Below are positions 1 through 6,670 of a DNA stretch of 64,000 bases, piece after piece (position 1 is the stretch's first letter; each line of letters opens with the position of its first letter). Made by a program: the position numbers and the translations under genes. The stretch is taken from assembly GCF_900129405.1 (NCBI RefSeq), contig NZ_FQVQ01000008.1:58039-122038 (forward strand). The letters are read 5' to 3'. This stretch comes from Flavobacterium fontis. Its GTDB lineage: Bacteria > Bacteroidota > Bacteroidia > Flavobacteriales > Flavobacteriaceae. Under the pieces are notes generated by a model. The model worked only from the letters and a program-made list of their open reading frames with translations. It searched no databases and was not told the DNA's origin.

Positions 1-275
1 ATAATGCCTTCAACGGTAGAAACTTCTAAGTATTTCGCAATCACAGCGTCGGGAGATTCCATGACGACATTGACCGAAATACTGGTGAAATTACCGTTTT
101 TAGACTGTTGGGTTTTAATGACGGCTCCGAGGTTGTCGAAGGCGTTCTCTACCGCCTGAATTTTTTGGGTATCGGTAGGGACAATAAATTTGTATAAATA
201 CACACTCGGCCAAGTAGAAGTGGTTTGCAATTCCTCTTTGAGGCGAATGTAAAAAGCTTCCGTTTTTTTATCCAT
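1..275 (-). CDS. DUF493 family protein, C-terminus cut by window edge
   Basis: Reading the minus strand from the start codon gives MDKKTEAFYIRLKEELQ, followed by a region with YLYKFIVP and FDNLGAVI. This matches the small DUF493 (YbeD-like) proteins of flavobacteria, which are about 90-100 residues long. The frame is open to the window edge, so only the last few residues are missing. Three consecutive ATG codons (281, 278, 275) could each start it; I chose 275 because family members normally begin MDKK. YbeD-like proteins have an ACT-like fold and no firmly known role. The gene is divergent from the NTPase gene downstream. Confidence 0.8.
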   Translation of the reverse strand, partial: MDKKTEAFYIRLKEELQTTSTWPSVYLYKFIVPTDTQKIQAVENAFDNLGAVIKTQQSKNGNFTSISVNVVMESPDAVIAKYLEVSTVEGI

Positions 276-393
276 CATCATTAAATAAGGGCAAATATAC
301 GCTATTTGAGGTTAGTTTTTCAATGCTTTTCGAGGGAATTACACCTCTTTATATAAGGCCAAAAAAATCTTTTTTTATCCCTTTGTTCTCGCT

Positions 394-518
394 GCGTGAG
401 GGATGGAGGGATTGTTGAAGCTCGCCCGAGGAACGAGGGCAGCGACTCCCGACAGCCCGGTCCCGACGGTAGGTATCCCGAAAAATCGCACGAATCGTTC
501 CTTCGGGACACGCCCAAA
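394..518. repeat. Dispersed GC-rich intergenic repeat, copy 1
   Basis: The segment shares a core (ctcgcccgagg, then acgagggcagcgact, then agcccgg) with 37500-37580 and 42067-42150. It starts with a gcgtgaggga-type block and ends with an acgcccaaaa-type block. This copy is longer because it contains an extra insert between the agcccgg block and the end. It lies in the gap upstream of the NTPase gene and is clearly richer in G+C than its surroundings. The function is unknown. Confidence 0.8.
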
Positions 519-578
519 ACAACCTTATCTACAACGAAAATTTGATGTTTTTCGTATGCAAATGCGAGGACAATTCGA

Positions 579-586
579 TACATTTG
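579..586 (+). promoter_or_regulatory. TACATTTG -7 box upstream of the NTPase gene
   Basis: TACATTTG fits the Bacteroidota -7 consensus TAnnTTTG. Transcription from it would begin just before the ATG at 608, which rules out the longer upstream reading frame as the start. No clear -33 TTG is visible. Confidence 0.55.
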
Positions 587-607
587 CGGCTTATTTTGTG
601 TAAAAAA

Positions 608-1141
608 ATGAAACCTCAACTTATTGTCATCACGGGTGGGCCGGGCACTGGAAAAACAACCATTATTGAGCACATGGTCGCCGATGGGCATTGTTGTTAC
701 CCTGAAATATCGCGTCAAATTACGTTGGAGGCGCGTGAACAAGGGATTGAGCAACTGTTTTTGGAGCAGCCTTTGTTGTTTAGCGAATTGTTGCTTGAGG
801 GTAGAAAAAAACAATACGTTTCGGCTCAGGAGGAAACGCAAACCCCTATTTTCCTCGACCGTGGGATTCCTGATATTTTGGCGTACATGCATTATATTGG
901 GGACAGTTACCCGGCTTTTTTTGAGGAGGCTTGTGCGGGACACCGGTATGATAAAGTGTTTATTTTACCGCCGTGGGAAGCCATTTATGTAAGTGATGAA
1001 GCGCGCTACGAAAATTTTGAACAGGCGCAGTTGATTTACCGTCATTTAGAAGAAACCTACCGCCATTTTGGATACAGTCCGATTGAAGTTCCCGTGGGTC
1101 CTGTAGCCGACCGGGTGGCATTTATCCTGAATGCATTGTAA
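608..1141 (+). CDS. AAA_28-type P-loop NTPase/kinase-like protein
   Basis: This is a 177-residue protein with a Walker A motif GGPGTGKTT close to its N-terminus (MKPQLIVITGG). A second conserved segment FLDRGIPD resembles the acidic/Arg motif of NadR- and Ttd14-type ATPases (AAA_28 family). Members bind nucleotides, but the substrate of this one cannot be read from sequence. The start at 608 was chosen because a TAnnTTTG box sits just upstream (579-586) and the protein then begins immediately before the P-loop strand. A longer frame from 542 exists but would start ahead of the promoter. It is codirectional with recQ, which has its own promoter. Confidence 0.8.
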   Translation: MKPQLIVITGGPGTGKTTIIEHMVADGHCCYPEISRQITLEAREQGIEQLFLEQPLLFSELLLEGRKKQYVSAQEETQTPIFLDRGIPDILAYMHYIGDSYPAFFEEACAGHRYDKVFILPPWEAIYVSDEARYENFEQAQLIYRHLEETYRHFGYSPIEVPVGPVADRVAFILNAL

Positions 1142-1149
1142 TATTCCTG

Positions 1150-1157
1150 TATCTTTG
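1150..1157 (+). promoter_or_regulatory. TATCTTTG -7 box of recQ
   Basis: TATCTTTG matches TAnnTTTG and lies 24 nt before the recQ ATG, a typical short leader for this phylum. Confidence 0.55.
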
Positions 1158-1181
1158 TGTTGCTCGTTTGCAAAATGATCC

Positions 1182-3077
1182 ATGAGTAACCTACATGATA
1201 TTCTAAAACACTATTGGAATTACGAGGCGTTTCGCGAACCGCAGGAGGCGATTATTGAATCGGTTTTGGCGGGTCGAGATACGTTTGCGTTATTGCCGAC
1301 GGGCGGAGGAAAATCGTTGTGTTACCAACTGCCTGCGTTGGTCCGTGAGGGGATTGTCTTGGTGATTTCGCCTTTGGTTGCATTGATGAAAGACCAAGTG
1401 CAGCAGTTACAAATGCGCAACATCAAAGCGATGGCGTTAACGGGGGGCATTCCCACAGAAGAACTTATTGATGTGCTGGACAATGCACAATTTGGAGGAT
1501 ACAAACTTGTGTATTTATCGCCCGAGCGGCTGCAAAATGAAATCGTCCTTTCGCGGCTAAAAACTTTACCTATTCACCTGATTGCCATTGACGAGGCGCA
1601 TTGTGTATCGCAATGGGGTCATGATTTTCGTCCTGCCTATTTAAAGATTGCGGACTTGCGAATTCATTTTCCCAAAGTTCCATTTTTGGCGCTAACGGCA
1701 ACCGCAACGGCGCGGGTACAAGCCGATATCATAACGCAATTGGCTTTGGAGCAACCGAATGTCTTTTCAAAGTCCTTTGCCCGAGAGAATTTGGCCTACA
1801 TGGTCTATGCACCAGAGGACAAATTGCAGTTTGCCAAAAACGTATTGTTAAAATATCCTGGGCCTTCCTTGGTGTATGTTTCCAACCGAAAATCGTGTTT
1901 GCACACGGCGCAGCAGTTGGAAGCTATGGGCATCTCGGCGACGTTTTACCACGGGGGATTATCGCCGGCCGAAAAAGAACGGCAAATGGGTTGGTGGATG
2001 GAAGAAAAAAAACAGGTCATGGTGGCCACAAATGCCTTTGGAATGGGCATTGATAAGGCAAATGTTCGTACTGTTTTTCATTTTAACCTACCGCCCAATT
2101 TAGAGAATTATTACCAAGAAGCGGGGCGTGCAGGGCGCAATGGTTCGAAAGCCTATGCCATTTTGTTGGCTAATGCCTCCGATCGATTGCAGGCAACGCA
2201 ACAATTTTTGGGTGTCTTACCCGACAAACCGTTTTTATCGCAAGTCTACCAAAAGTTATGTGCCGACTTGCAAATTGCTTACGGAGAAGGCTTAGACGAA
2301 ACGTTTGGTTTTAATTTACACCGTTTTTGTGTCAAATACAATTTACCCGTAGCGCGCACGTATCAAGCACTACAATTTTTGGATCGGCAGGGCATTTTGA
2401 ATCTTTCCCAGGAATTTTCAGAGAAGCTAACCCTACAATTTATCGTTCCTTCCAAAGAGGTGATACGCTATAGTAGTTTGCATCCTGAACAAGAGACGAT
2501 TATCGTCACTCTTTTGCGCACGCATCCCGGGGTGTATGATCAAATGACTGCCATCAATTTATCGGTGGTGGCGCGAAAATCGGGCGTTACAGAAACCAAC
2601 GTATTGGCGGTATTGCATCAGCTTCAGTTGCAAGGATTGGCGACGGTACATTCGAAAACCAATGATGCCCAACTTACCTTTACGACCATTCGAGAGGATG
2701 CGCATACGATAAATCGCGTGAGTAAATATTTAATTGCGCAAAACGAATTAAAGGCATCCCAGTTAAAATCGGTGTTGGCCTATGCAGAAAACACGAGCCA
2801 ATGCAATCAACGCTTATTATTGGACTACTTTGGTGAAAAAGAAGCGGCCGATTGCGGACACTGTTCGACCTGCATTGCGCCCCGAAAAAAGACCCTGGAA
2901 TTGGGCGATCTCCCTGAGGCCTTATTGCGATTGTTGCAACAACGCCCGTTTAGTTCAAGAGAATTACAAGAAATACTTTCACAACCCGAAGAGGCGCTTA
3001 TCTTTGCACTTCAATCGTTGTTGGAAGCCGAGCGCATCCGTTTACTTCCCGACAACACTTATTCATTGCGCAACTAA
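1182..3077 (+). CDS. recQ: ATP-dependent DNA helicase RecQ
   Basis: This 631-residue superfamily 2 helicase unwinds DNA during recombination and repair, 3' to 5' in the known family. Walker A (TGGGKSLCYQLPA, about residues 40-52) and the DEAH box (IDEAHCVSQWGHDFRP, from about residue 136) are intact. The helicase C domain holds QEAGRAGRNG. A four-cysteine zinc site follows (C in ENTSQCN, then CGHCSTC), with a winged-helix and a short C-terminal region. The length is normal for the RecQ1 group in Bacteroidota. Its stop codon overlaps the fmt start by one base (TAATG), so the two genes are probably cotranscribed and translationally coupled. Confidence 0.95.
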   Translation: MSNLHDILKHYWNYEAFREPQEAIIESVLAGRDTFALLPTGGGKSLCYQLPALVREGIVLVISPLVALMKDQVQQLQMRNIKAMALTGGIPTEELIDVLDNAQFGGYKLVYLSPERLQNEIVLSRLKTLPIHLIAIDEAHCVSQWGHDFRPAYLKIADLRIHFPKVPFLALTATATARVQADIITQLALEQPNVFSKSFARENLAYMVYAPEDKLQFAKNVLLKYPGPSLVYVSNRKSCLHTAQQLEAMGISATFYHGGLSPAEKERQMGWWMEEKKQVMVATNAFGMGIDKANVRTVFHFNLPPNLENYYQEAGRAGRNGSKAYAILLANASDRLQATQQFLGVLPDKPFLSQVYQKLCADLQIAYGEGLDETFGFNLHRFCVKYNLPVARTYQALQFLDRQGILNLSQEFSEKLTLQFIVPSKEVIRYSSLHPEQETIIVTLLRTHPGVYDQMTAINLSVVARKSGVTETNVLAVLHQLQLQGLATVHSKTNDAQLTFTTIREDAHTINRVSKYLIAQNELKASQLKSVLAYAENTSQCNQRLLLDYFGEKEAADCGHCSTCIAPRKKTLELGDLPEALLRLLQQRPFSSRELQEILSQPEEALIFALQSLLEAERIRLLPDNTYSLRN

Positions 3078-4024
3078 TGGAATCATTACGAATCGTATTT
3101 ATGGGAACGCCCGAATTTGCCGTCGGGATCTTGGAGGCTATCGTTGAACACGGATTGCAGGTCGTGGGGGTGGTTACTGCTGCCGACAAACCTGCAGGTC
3201 GTGGACAACAGCTTAAATTTTCGGCAGTCAAAACCTATGCCCTGGCGCAAGGGCTGCCTTTGTTGCAACCTACCAACTTAAAAGACCCCGATTTTATTGC
3301 GGCGTTGGAGGCTTGGGAGGCAAATGTGCAAATCGTGGTGGCGTTTCGTATGTTGCCTGAGGTTGTATGGCGTTTGCCGAAATGGGGCACCTTTAATTTG
3401 CATGCCTCGTTATTACCACAATACCGGGGAGCGGCGCCGATCCATTGGGCTATTATCAATGGGGAGACCGAAACGGGAGTGACGACCTTTTTTATCGATG
3501 ATAAAATAGATACGGGAGCCATGATACTGTCGAAAAAAACAGCGATTGGTCCCGAGGAGAACACAGGAAGTTTACACGACCGCTTGATGGTATTGGGAAA
3601 AGAGGCGGTGCTAGAAACCTTGGAGCGCATTGCACAAGGCGATGTGGCCACAGTTCCCCAGAAGGAAACGGGTGATCTAAAGACTGCTTACAAGTTGAAT
3701 AAAGAAAACTGTCTCTTGGATTTTCATAAAAAAGGAAAAGAGTTGTACAACCAAATCCGAGGGTTATCGCCCTTCCCTACTGCTTGGTGTCATGTGATTG
3801 ATGGGGAAATGCGTTGGGCCGTTAAACTATATGAAGCGGTTTTTGTTGAAACCCCACACAATGAAAGGATTGGACAGTGGAAAACAAGCAAAAAGGAAAT
3901 TGAAATTGTGGTAACTGATGGGTACTTAAAAATAAAAGTCCTGCAATTTCCAGGCAAGAAAAAAATGACCGCCCAAGAGGTATTGAATGGCATGCAATTT
4001 AGTTCGGAATGCCGTGTGGAGTAA
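3077..4024 (+). CDS. fmt: Methionyl-tRNA formyltransferase
   Basis: This 315-residue enzyme transfers a formyl group from 10-formyltetrahydrofolate to initiator Met-tRNA. The N-terminal half begins IVFMGTPEFAV and carries the folate site SLLPQYRGAAPIHWAI followed by GETETGVTTF, as in the GART-like formyltransferase fold. The C-terminal half (from about residue 205) is the tRNA-binding OB-like domain with IRGLSPFPTAW. The start codon overlaps the recQ stop. No terminator is obvious after it; the following gap carries DnaA-box-like repeats. Confidence 0.95.
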   Translation: MESLRIVFMGTPEFAVGILEAIVEHGLQVVGVVTAADKPAGRGQQLKFSAVKTYALAQGLPLLQPTNLKDPDFIAALEAWEANVQIVVAFRMLPEVVWRLPKWGTFNLHASLLPQYRGAAPIHWAIINGETETGVTTFFIDDKIDTGAMILSKKTAIGPEENTGSLHDRLMVLGKEAVLETLERIAQGDVATVPQKETGDLKTAYKLNKENCLLDFHKKGKELYNQIRGLSPFPTAWCHVIDGEMRWAVKLYEAVFVETPHNERIGQWKTSKKEIEIVVTDGYLKIKVLQFPGKKKMTAQEVLNGMQFSSECRVE

Positions 4025-4070
4025 TTGGGAGACCCTATAAACACTAGATTCGGATGCTTTTGGCGGCTGT

Positions 4071-4142
4071 TTATCAACAAATAAATTGAGTTATCAACAA
4101 ATTAATCGAAAATACGTGTAATCAGTTGCATGCTGTGGATTT
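4071..4142. promoter_or_regulatory. Cluster of DnaA-box-like sites between fmt and the HU gene
   Basis: Two TTATCAACA motifs lie exactly 20 bp apart (4071-4079 and 4091-4099), and an inverted TGTGGATTT follows at 4134-4142. Each differs from the classical DnaA box (TTATCCACA) at one or a few bases. The surrounding DNA is AT-rich. They could be DnaA sites, part of an origin, or regulatory sites for the HU gene. Confidence 0.35.
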
Positions 4143-4200
4143 TCTACTAAATTTGTTATGATTAACAATTAAGTTTAACCAACAATTAATAACTATTATT

Positions 4201-4473
4201 ATGAACAAGTCAGAATTAATCGATGCAATTGCTGCTGATGCTGGAATTTCCAAAGCAGCTGCTAAATTAGCTTTAGAGTCATTTTTAGGAAATGTAGGGG
4301 CTACTTTGAAAAAAGGTGGAAGAGTTTCATTGGTAGGTTTCGGTTCTTGGTCTGTATCTAAAAGAGCAGCTCGTGAAGGAAGAAACCCTCAAACCGGTAA
4401 AACAATCAAAATTGCTGCTAAAAATGTAGTGAAGTTTAAAGCAGGTGCTGAATTAGAAGGTTCTGTAAACTAA
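4201..4473 (+). CDS. HU family DNA-binding protein
   Basis: This 90-residue protein starts MNKSELIDAIAADAGISKAAAK and carries the DNA-binding arm signature GFGSWSVSKRAAREGRNPQTG, with a basic C-terminal half, as in HU/IHF. It is a small nucleoid protein that bends DNA without strong sequence preference. The gene stands alone between a 176-bp AT-rich leader and a strong terminator at 4495-4526. Its codons are of the A/T-rich, highly expressed type, unlike the more GC-rich recQ-fmt upstream. Confidence 0.95.
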   Translation: MNKSELIDAIAADAGISKAAAKLALESFLGNVGATLKKGGRVSLVGFGSWSVSKRAAREGRNPQTGKTIKIAAKNVVKFKAGAELEGSVN

Positions 4474-4494
4474 TTTCTGTTACCCGATATCATC

Positions 4495-4526
4495 AAAAAT
4501 CACGGTTTCGACCGTGATTTTTTTTT
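4495..4526 (+). terminator. Rho-independent terminator after the HU gene
   Basis: Stem cacggt/accgtg (extended by aaaat/attt) around a ttcg tetraloop, followed by a run of T. Confidence 0.9.
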
Positions 4527-4548
4527 GAATAACCATTGACATGCCAAA

Positions 4549-4556
4549 TATTTTTG
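4549..4556 (+). promoter_or_regulatory. TATTTTTG -7 box of the YqgE gene
   Basis: Matches TAnnTTTG and lies 25 nt before the ATG at 4582. Confidence 0.5.
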
Positions 4557-4581
4557 TACTTTTAGTTAAAATTGCTTAATA

Positions 4582-5142
4582 ATGTCAACCGAAAGCCTAC
4601 AAAAAGGACAGTTATTAATTGCAGAGCCTTCCATCATTGGGGATCTTTCCTTCAATCGGTCGGTTATTCTGTTGGCAGATCATAATCCTGAGGGATCGGT
4701 GGGTTTTATTCTTAACAAACCCCTGACGTACGCTTTACACGATTTAATCCCTGACATTTCGGCTTCGTTCACGATATATAATGGTGGGCCAGTAGAGCAA
4801 GACAATCTTTATTTTATTCACAACATACCCGATTTGTTACCCAATAGTATTGAAATTTCTGAGGGGATTTATTGGGGAGGTGACTTTGAACGTACCAAAG
4901 CCTTGCTTAATGATGGTACCATCCAAAAAGACAACATTCGCTTTTTCTTGGGGTACACCGGCTGGGGGGCACAACAATTGGAGCAGGAACTCGAATCGCA
5001 GTCCTGGATAGTTTGTGCTAATAGTTACAAGCAAACTATTTTAAGTAAGTCCTCCCGTGATTTTTGGAAAGAAAAAATTTTGGAACTCGGAGGAGACTAC
5101 GTATTATGGTCCAATGCGCCTGAAAATCCTATTCTAAACTAA
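4582..5142 (+). CDS. YqgE/AlgH family protein
   Basis: This 186-residue protein contains KGQLLIAEPSIIGDLSFNRSVILL and GSVGFILNKP near the N-terminus and YNGGPVEQDNLYFIH with GYTGWGAQQLEQEL further on. These are the conserved blocks of the UPF0301/AlgH family. AlgH was named in Pseudomonas as a transcriptional regulator, but the biochemical role of the family is unsettled. The 3' end overlaps the convergent aminotransferase gene by 9 bp. Confidence 0.9.
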   Translation: MSTESLQKGQLLIAEPSIIGDLSFNRSVILLADHNPEGSVGFILNKPLTYALHDLIPDISASFTIYNGGPVEQDNLYFIHNIPDLLPNSIEISEGIYWGGDFERTKALLNDGTIQKDNIRFFLGYTGWGAQQLEQELESQSWIVCANSYKQTILSKSSRDFWKEKILELGGDYVLWSNAPENPILN

Positions 5143-5955
5143 CTGATTTAGTTGTAACGTCCATGCTTGTGCTTGCGTGGTCACAAACTCTTTTTTACGG
5201 TAATGGGTTATAGATCGAATACCTTGAATGGCATTGGTGTAGAACAATTCGTCGGCATTTTGTAATTCAAAAGGGGATATCGGAGCTTCTTCCACTTCCC
5301 ATTCGGGTTGGGCCTTTACCATTTTTAGCACTTGTTTTCGTAGAATACCATTTAAACAGCCTTCACTGAGCGGCGGGGTAATTAATTTTTTCCCTTGGAG
5401 CATGAAAAGATTTCCATTCAACACTTCAGCCACCCGCTTTTGCTCGTTGAGTACTATACATGTATCTAACTCGTTCTCTTGTGCATAAACGGCTCCAACA
5501 ATATTTAATAACCGGTTGGTTGTTTTTAGTGTGGACAATAAGTGGTTGGGAACATGAAAATCTTTAAACAAATCGGCGGTACAGGGCGTTTCCTCATGAA
5601 TAAAATGAGCGGTAGCTAAAGGCGTGGCTTCAATCCAAAACGAAACCGCATTGGTTGTAGGAGTGTAATAACCGCCTTCATTACGATACACCGTCAGGCG
5701 CACCCGAAAAGCACCTTCTGGAGCAACGACACTTTTCAACTGCGATTCAAGATATTCCATGGTAAAGGTGCTGGGAATGCGCATTCGTAAAATACGCATA
5801 GAAGCCATCAAACGAAAGTAATGATCTTCCCAAAAACAAGGAATTCCGTCAACGACCCGAAGGGTTTCAAACAAAGCATCACCGTATAAAAATGCACGAT
5901 TAGAAGATGAAAAAACGGTGGTATGATCGACTAAAGTTCCGTTGAAATTAAGCAT
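5134..5955 (-). CDS. Class IV aminotransferase (PabC/IlvE-like PLP enzyme)
   Basis: This 273-residue protein starts MLNFNGTLVD. It has the fold-type IV PLP pattern: SSSNRAFLYGDALFETLRVV at the N-terminus, LLSTLKTTNRLLN with a probable PLP lysine, and TPPLSEGCLNGILRKQVL near the cofactor phosphate site. Class IV members include branched-chain aminotransferase, D-amino-acid aminotransferase and aminodeoxychorismate lyase. The short length and single-domain form favour a PabC-like lyase, but this is not certain. A longer frame reaches 6003, but a TATATTTG box (5981-5988, minus strand) lies inside that extension, so 5955 is the better start. Confidence 0.82.
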   Translation of the reverse strand: MLNFNGTLVDHTTVFSSSNRAFLYGDALFETLRVVDGIPCFWEDHYFRLMASMRILRMRIPSTFTMEYLESQLKSVVAPEGAFRVRLTVYRNEGGYYTPTTNAVSFWIEATPLATAHFIHEETPCTADLFKDFHVPNHLLSTLKTTNRLLNIVGAVYAQENELDTCIVLNEQKRVAEVLNGNLFMLQGKKLITPPLSEGCLNGILRKQVLKMVKAQPEWEVEEAPISPFELQNADELFYTNAIQGIRSITHYRKKEFVTTQAQAWTLQLNQLV

Positions 5956-5988
5956 AAAAAATCCCTCTTTTTTGGAGGGACAAATATA
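5956..5988 (-). promoter_or_regulatory. Promoter -7 box and hairpin in front of the aminotransferase gene
   Basis: On the minus strand TATATTTG (5988-5981) matches TAnnTTTG. It is followed directly by an inverted repeat tccctc/gaggga (5980-5975 with 5967-5962) and a T-run that ends at the ATG. The hairpin plus T-run has terminator form and could end transcripts of the START-like gene, while the -7 box would start new ones. Confidence 0.45.
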
Positions 5989-6003
5989 GGAAGTAAAAGA
6001 CAA

Positions 6004-6396
6004 TTACACCGAACCAATTACATGCTTCAAATCGGAAACTTGATTTTCCCACAATTGTTTGGACTCATCGACCTCATCTTCTTCGGCAAAGTCGACTACC
6101 ATCAGGGAAACGTCTTTGGTGATTTCATCTTCCAAGATACGTAACTCAAAAAAATACTCGGTATCTTTCTTTTGTTCATCTACCCATTTAAAGCGAACCT
6201 TCTCTCCCGTTTTTTTGGAAGCCAATCGGGCATGTTCTTCGGTATCTTCCCAGTGAAACGTAAAAAATTCACCCCGCGAATTCACGGTATCGGCAAACCA
6301 TTCCTGTAATCCAGAAGGGGTTGAAATATACTGATAAAGTAACTGAGGTGAGGAATTTATGGGGAACTCAATCTCGTAGCGTACTTTTTGTGCCAT
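6004..6396 (-). CDS. START-like domain protein
   Basis: This is a 130-residue acidic protein. MAQKVRYEIEFPINSSP, then LLYQYISTPSGLQEWFADTV, fits the small SRPBCC/START-like (AHSA1-related) proteins conserved in flavobacteria. Such folds bind hydrophobic ligands or chaperone clients, and the specific role here is unknown. Its ATG is preceded by a long T/A tract. The gene lies just upstream of the divergent tRNA-Met gene. Confidence 0.8.
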   Translation of the reverse strand: MAQKVRYEIEFPINSSPQLLYQYISTPSGLQEWFADTVNSRGEFFTFHWEDTEEHARLASKKTGEKVRFKWVDEQKKDTEYFFELRILEDEITKDVSLMVVDFAEEDEVDESKQLWENQVSDLKHVIGSV

Positions 6397-6479
6397 AATC
6401 TATTTTTTTTTTTTCGAAATATATAATTAATTTGAGAAATTTCACTTTAAAAAAAATATTTTTTTTTGAAAGGAATAAT

Positions 6480-6509
6480 TTGCAGACATTCATATTAATT
6501 ATATATTTG
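6480..6509 (+). promoter_or_regulatory. Promoter of tRNA-Met
   Basis: TTG at 6480-6482, a 19-bp spacer and TATATTTG at 6502-6509 form a full Bacteroidota-type promoter. Transcription would start about 30 nt before the tRNA. Confidence 0.75.
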
Positions 6510-6543
6510 CACCCGCATTGACAAACGGGTTAATGCACGTCCT

Positions 6544-6617
6544 GGCGAGGTAGCTCAGTCGGTTAGAGCGCAGGATTCATAACCCTGAGGTCGGGAGTTC
6601 AAATCTCCCTCTCGCTA
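6544..6617 (+). tRNA. tRNA-Met (CAT), target of island integration
   Basis: The cloverleaf reads as acceptor ggcgagg/tctcgct, D stem gctc/gagc, anticodon loop ttcataa with CAT at 6578-6580, a 5-nt variable loop, T stem gggag/ctccc and discriminator A. CCA is not encoded. It looks like an elongator Met tRNA; a tRNA-Ile2 with modified C34 cannot be excluded. The 3' part from the anticodon arm onward was supplied by the island. The displaced host version at 30171-30213 would restore a G7-C66 pair in place of the present G7-U66. Confidence 0.92.
6575..6592 (+). repeat. attL core (18-bp direct repeat with attR)
   Basis: attcataaccctgaggtc occurs here in the anticodon arm of tRNA-Met and identically at 30171-30188. 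Flanking bases differ on both sides. Confidence 0.88.
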
Positions 6618-6638
6618 CAAAAATGAAAGTAATGAAAT

Positions 6639-6670
6639 CAACGGTTTAGGTACTCTAAACCGTTTTTTTT
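6639..6670 (+). terminator. Terminator after tRNA-Met, abutting the integrase start
   Basis: Stem acggtttag/ctaaaccgt (6641-6649 with 6655-6663), a 5-nt loop and eight T. The integrase ATG at 6671 follows the T-run directly. Confidence 0.8.

Noticed and set aside
320..943. A 207-codon minus-strand frame across the first dispersed repeat and the NTPase gene
   Set aside because: It overlaps a P-loop protein with intact motifs and has no recognisable domain or promoter.
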